Part shown: one piece after another, positions 61,033 to 64,000 of the stretch
Numbering within the stretch: position 1 is the stretch's first letter
How the letters are laid out: the number at the start of each line of letters is the position of its first letter
Assembly (NCBI GenBank): GCA_017505635.1
Contig: JAFVOU010000021.1
Location: forward strand, 42,666-106,665
Origin: Oscillospiraceae bacterium
GTDB lineage: Bacteria > Bacillota > Clostridia > Oscillospirales > Ruminococcaceae
Direction: 5' to 3'
Length of the DNA: 64,000 nt
Position numbers and translations under genes: made by a program
Notes under the pieces: model-generated
Seen by the model: the letters and a program-made list of their open reading frames with translations, nothing else
Database searches by the model: none
What the model was told of the DNA's origin: nothing

Positions 61033-61659
61033 TTACTGTTCTATATTCTGAGGAATAGCATCAATCACTGTAACTGAATCGGTATCAACTGCCTGCTGTA
61101 CATTTTCAACAATCTCTGCTTCCACTACAGCGATATCCGTTGTTGGTACAGTTTCGATAATTTCAGCTTCGGCAGATTCTGCTGTTTCTGCAATTTCCGG
61201 TTTTGCAGGTTCTTCAGGTTTAACTTCAGTTTTCTTCTGTTTAGGCTGTTTTGGTTTTCTGTTTGCCAGAGTGGTAAGACTGTAAACAAGAATAACCATT
61301 GATATACCACTGATTATAATATACAGCACAGTTAGATTTTCAAAAAATTTAATACCGTAAAAAACCATAACTACAGGTGCAATAATAATTTTGACTGCCA
61401 TATTGGTCCAACCGCCCATTATTCCGCATACGCCGATAATGGAGGCACAAAGTGAATACAGGCTTAAAAGGGTGATTGTCTTTGATGCAGGACCAAATCT
61501 TGTCATAAGTGCTATAAATATAAGATAAAAACCTGTTGCCGCAATATTGGCAGAGGATACAGGCTGTGATGCATAAGCCGCATCAAAGTTTACAACTATA
61601 CAGGCTATAGTTGCCGCAAAAACAACTATTTTGCATAATGTATCAAGTTTACCTTTCAT
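61033..61659 (-). CDS. Membrane protein with acidic C-terminal tail, function unknown
   Basis: A 208-residue protein with four membrane segments (about 8-25, 35-55, 62-80 and 95-130), a Lys/Pro-rich linker ('NRKPKQPKQKKTEVKPEEPA') and a tail of about 60 residues rich in Glu, Ala and Val. The tail looks disordered. No family recognised. The ATG at 61659 has 'gagg' eight bases upstream; the ATG two codons before it would be too close. Third gene of the PadR operon. Confidence 0.6.
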   Translation of the reverse strand: MKGKLDTLCKIVVFAATIACIVVNFDAAYASQPVSSANIAATGFYLIFIALMTRFGPASKTITLLSLYSLCASIIGVCGIMGGWTNMAVKIIIAPVVMVFYGIKFFENLTVLYIIISGISMVILVYSLTTLANRKPKQPKQKKTEVKPEEPAKPEIAETAESAEAEIIETVPTTDIAVVEAEIVENVQQAVDTDSVTVIDAIPQNIEQ

Positions 61660-61683
61660 AATCATTTCCTCGTTATGTATACT

Positions 61684-63099
61684 TTAATTACATATTACCA
61701 TATTACCAAGCTTTTTGCCAATAGCGGCTTTGGCTTCAGATGTCATTTCTATTGTATGGTCAGGGCGCAAACGAATAATAATATCATCATAACACAACAG
61801 ATATTCATTGTTTGGCGTGTCCCCTGTATAGTTCTGATAAGCATACCGAGCACCCCATTCCGATGCAGAAATTTCTACTGCATGTTCGTAAAACTCCCAT
61901 TCATCTTCAGTTACACCGAAATTTCGCGGAAACTCTTTAAGCATCTGCCTGTGTGCAAAATTATATAAAAACGGAGCTTTAACCTTTACAAACGTATACT
62001 GCAGGTCAGGCTGCTCAAGGTCATACATACGGGGACTCTGATATGCATCGTGCTTTGACATAAACAATGACTCGTCACCATACCAGCTGGTTGAATAGCC
62101 GTCGTAATCCGTTTCTGTCATATCCTCTATTCTGAGTGGAATTTCATCGTCATAAACCTTCCATTCCATACCTTTATATTCATAGGTATAGGCAACTTCT
62201 CTGTCAAACCATCCTGCATCCATAGCTTTGTTGATAACTGTAAAAAGCAAAACACCTGTAACACCAAATGCCATTACGATGATTGTAATTCCTGTTGCAA
62301 TTTTGTTTGCTGTTGCGGAAACTTTAAACTTTTTAAGCAGGTTGGAAAAAGCCCACACAGCCATAGACATAATACCAACAACTACTGAGGAAATAGCAGC
62401 TACAAGTGCAAAACGTGGCTCTATACTTAAAAGAAAAATAACAAATACAGCCAAAACAAACCACATAAGTGCAATTTCTATTTTGCGGTATCCTTTTGTT
62501 TCGATAAAACTGTTTGTTTCTTCGATTGCTTTACGGGCCTTTTTGCGCCAGTTGAAATAACCCAGTATTTCTATAAGGCACATTGCAAGCATAATGCTCC
62601 AGCAAAGTACCGAAAACAGGCTTGAGTTGCGGGACAGCCAGTCCAATGGGTCTGTGGAAAACTGCCACAGCTGAAGCAACAGCTGAAGTACACCGCAGGC
62701 GGTAAGTATATAAAAACTTGGCAGATAGCTCTTTTTAGCAGATTTATCAATAGTTTCCAATTCTGTCTGAGGGTCGGTTTCGATAGGTACCGGATTTTCT
62801 GTTTCGTTGTAAAAAATCTGCATCTGTGCATTGTTTGATGCAAGTTTCCAGCCCGTGTGCTCGCAAAGCTCCCAAAAGCTTTTTTGATTTTCGCCCGGTA
62901 CAGGGTCAAAAATTGATGCCTCTGGGAAATATGTAACTGAAAAATGTATTTTCTGTGGCTCTGTGCGGCGGAATTTCCAGCCATAAGAAGATATTTTTTC
63001 CAGAATCCAGCCCTTTTGTGCCTGCTTTTCCAAAAAAGCCTGAATACCCGTGCGGTCAAAAAATGTAAACTGCGCAAAAACACGTTTTGTCTTTCTCAT
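61684..63099 (-). CDS. DUF2812 domain membrane protein
   Basis: A 471-residue protein. The N-terminal 100 residues ('FFDRTGIQAFLEKQAQKGWILEKIS', in part, and 'SFWELCEHTGWKLASNNAQMQIFYN') are the DUF2812 domain; four membrane segments follow (about 125-145, 150-170, 195-240 and 260-285) and then an outer domain. DUF2812 genes are habitually next to PadR regulators, as here, with a 4-bp overlap to padR. The function is unknown; an antibiotic- or envelope-stress role has been supposed for such pairs because of the regulator type. Confidence 0.82.
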   Translation of the reverse strand: MRKTKRVFAQFTFFDRTGIQAFLEKQAQKGWILEKISSYGWKFRRTEPQKIHFSVTYFPEASIFDPVPGENQKSFWELCEHTGWKLASNNAQMQIFYNETENPVPIETDPQTELETIDKSAKKSYLPSFYILTACGVLQLLLQLWQFSTDPLDWLSRNSSLFSVLCWSIMLAMCLIEILGYFNWRKKARKAIEETNSFIETKGYRKIEIALMWFVLAVFVIFLLSIEPRFALVAAISSVVVGIMSMAVWAFSNLLKKFKVSATANKIATGITIIVMAFGVTGVLLFTVINKAMDAGWFDREVAYTYEYKGMEWKVYDDEIPLRIEDMTETDYDGYSTSWYGDESLFMSKHDAYQSPRMYDLEQPDLQYTFVKVKAPFLYNFAHRQMLKEFPRNFGVTEDEWEFYEHAVEISASEWGARYAYQNYTGDTPNNEYLLCYDDIIIRLRPDHTIEMTSEAKAAIGKKLGNMVICN

Positions 63100-63419
63100 T
63101 GCTGTTCCCCCTCTTCAAATATATTTTTGTAGTCTGTAAGCTGGGCTATGAGTCTTTCAATCTCCTTATCCAGCATTTCTTTGCCCTTTGATGAAATTAT
63201 ATAGCTGCGTCGACGGCCCTCTACCTTTGTTTCAAAAATATAACCCTCCTCCAGAAACTGTTCCAGAAGATTATAAAGAGTGCCCGAGCCCACATTAACT
63301 CTGCCCTTTGTCATTGCCGGCACTTTATCCAGTATATCCATACCGCAGCATTCGTCTTTTAAACACAGCAGAATATAAAACATCTGTTCGGTAAGTGTGT
63401 GAAATTTAGCTCTTGGCAA
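63096..63419 (-). CDS. PadR-family transcriptional regulator
   Basis: A 107-residue repressor with a winged helix ('TEQMFYILLCLKDECCGMDILDKV' in part, 'VGSGTLYNLLEQFLEEGYI', 'RRRSYIISSKGKEML') and a short C-terminal dimerisation helix, so subfamily 2. The start is TTG at 63419, seven bases after GGAGG; a GTG at 63428 would be adjacent to that site with no spacing. It is the first gene of the operon and its product very probably binds the two perfect palindromes at its own promoter. The inducing ligand is unknown. Confidence 0.87.
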   Translation of the reverse strand: MPRAKFHTLTEQMFYILLCLKDECCGMDILDKVPAMTKGRVNVGSGTLYNLLEQFLEEGYIFETKVEGRRRSYIISSKGKEMLDKEIERLIAQLTDYKNIFEEGEQQ

Positions 63420-63435
63420 AGCGGGCACCTCCTAT

Positions 63436-63493
63436 TCTCGATATTCGAGATTATTTCTGTTTTCATTATATTCTCGATATTCGAGATTGTCAA
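63436..63493 (-). promoter_or_regulatory. PadR operon promoter with two TCTCGATATTCGAGA operators
   Basis: Full-consensus minus-strand promoter: TTGACA (63488-63493), 17-bp spacer, TATAAT (63465-63470). Two identical 15-bp palindromes, centres 36 bp apart, lie at 63472-63486 (filling the spacer) and 63436-63450 (just past the start point). The arrangement predicts tight autorepression by the PadR protein. Confidence 0.85.
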
Positions 63494-63686
63494 CAATGTT
63501 TTTCTTAAACAATATGTTACATATATAACAGCCAAAATAAATACAATGATTAATAAAAGCATTTTTTATGTTTCTATTATAAAAACACAATATGTACAAA
63601 AGTTAATAACAATTATAACAACTTTTGAATAAAATGCTTAATTTCAAAATTTTTTAAGATTTTTGAAAAAAATTTTAAAAAAACTA

Positions 63687-63715
63687 TTTACAAAACCATT
63701 TTGATGTGCTATTAT
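63687..63715 (+). promoter_or_regulatory. Promoter of tRNA-Gln
   Basis: TTTACA (63687-63692), 17-bp spacer, TATTAT (63710-63715), 18 bp before the tRNA. The region between the PadR promoter and here (63494-63686) is very AT-rich with no other visible feature. Confidence 0.7.
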
Positions 63716-63732
63716 ATATGAGCGTTAGTCAT

Positions 63733-63808
63733 TGGGGTATCGCCAAGCGGTAAGGCATTGGACTCTGACTCCAACATTCCCTAGGTTCGAATCCTAGTAC
63801 CCCAGCCA
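63733..63808 (+). tRNA. tRNA-Gln (anticodon CUG)
   Basis: Full cloverleaf: acceptor TGGGGTA/TACCCCA, D arm GCC/GGC, anticodon stem TTGGA/TCCAA with loop CTCTGAC (anticodon CTG), T stem CTAGG/CCTAG with loop TTCGAAT. The discriminator is G and CCA is encoded. Confidence 0.93.
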
Positions 63809-63811
63809 ATG

Positions 63812-63852
63812 AGAACCACTGAACACTGTTTCAGTGGTTTTTATTTTTTTAT
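63812..63852 (+). terminator. Terminator of tRNA-Gln
   Basis: Arms AACCACTGAA and TTCAGTGGTT (63814-63839) followed by a long T-run. Confidence 0.83.
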
Positions 63853-63983
63853 ACAGATTACGCGGATTCGAACCTGCGAAGGTTTTTGCGTAAAAAAAAC
63901 AGTGTGGTACACTGTTTTTAGCAAAAAGAGCTTGAGCGGCAGCGAAAGCCGGTCAGTATGCAAGGCGCAAGCCGCTGCAGACG

Positions 63984-64000
63984 GCGAATCCTAGTACCCC
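63984..64000 (+). repeat. Copy of the tRNA-Gln 3' end
   Basis: CGAATCCTAGTACCCC at 63985-64000 repeats the last part of tRNA-Gln (63788-63803). It runs to the window edge, so its full length is unknown. Between the copies (63853-63983) there is another T-arm-like stretch on the minus strand (GGTTCGAATCC near 63866-63876) and a GC-richer segment without a clear gene. Confidence 0.7.

Noticed and set aside
1..64000. CRISPR arrays, rRNA operons, intact insertion sequences, prophage
   Set aside because: No regularly spaced repeats, rRNA-like blocks, complete transposase or phage structural genes were seen on either strand.

Overview
The window looks like chromosome of a low-GC, anaerobic, Gram-positive bacterium of the class Clostridia, probably a gut commensal. 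The evidence is the strong GGAGG-type ribosome sites, consensus sigma-A promoters, the mreBCD-mrdA-minD-mgsA block, peroxide defence by PerR, reverse rubrerythrin and ferritin, an NfnAB bifurcating transhydrogenase, a TAXI-type TRAP transporter, and simple U-tailed terminators after most units. Genus cannot be fixed from the sequence. There are no rRNA genes, no CRISPR array and no intact transposon; one tRNA gene lies at the right end.

Layout. 0-2 kb: the 3' part of a MATE exporter and a small anchored protein. 2-11 kb: a Xaa-Pro aminopeptidase next to a complete oligopeptide importer (oppA, terminator, oppBCDF) with a divergent LysR regulator, a peptide uptake and breakdown module. 11-20 kb: a shape, division and envelope block, all on the minus strand (zapA, U32 peptidase, DUF4321, maf, mreB, mreC, mreD, mrdA, minD, mgsA). 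20-25 kb: glycogen phosphorylase and a GH13 alpha-glucan hydrolase; the branching enzyme is separate at 37-39 kb and is of the type usual in eukaryotes. 25-28 kb: a TAXI TRAP transporter with DUF1850. 28.7-30.3 kb: perR, reverse rubrerythrin, ferritin. 30-42 kb: mostly membrane proteins (AGCS symporter, two YitT paralogues, a membrane-anchored HtrA-like protease, a FUSC protein, a CPA2 antiporter), then a LexA-like repressor with an unusual cluster of operators and a VOC protein. 42-49 kb: dCMP deaminase, HemW, and potA-potB-potCD (PotC and PotD fused) preceded by a long structured leader with its own promoter and terminator. 49.5-51.2 kb: a strongly expressed-looking operon of a NifU-like protein and a GGGtGRT protein, both without known function. 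51.4-53.2 kb: an AT-rich islet of small genes ending in a dead serine recombinase. 53-59.5 kb: acetamidase/formamidase family protein, TrkAH potassium uptake, NfnAB. 59.6-63.5 kb: a five-gene operon of membrane proteins behind an autoregulated PadR repressor. The right end has tRNA-Gln(CUG) and, 180 bp on, a copy of its 3' end.

The strongest candidates for undescribed biology are the structured RNA before potABCD, the NifU-like/GGGtGRT operon with a palindrome on its promoter, the five-operator LexA-like switch, and the PadR-controlled membrane-protein operon. Several gene starts were moved to internal ATG, GTG or TTG codons because Shine-Dalgarno sites or promoters lie inside the longest open frames.
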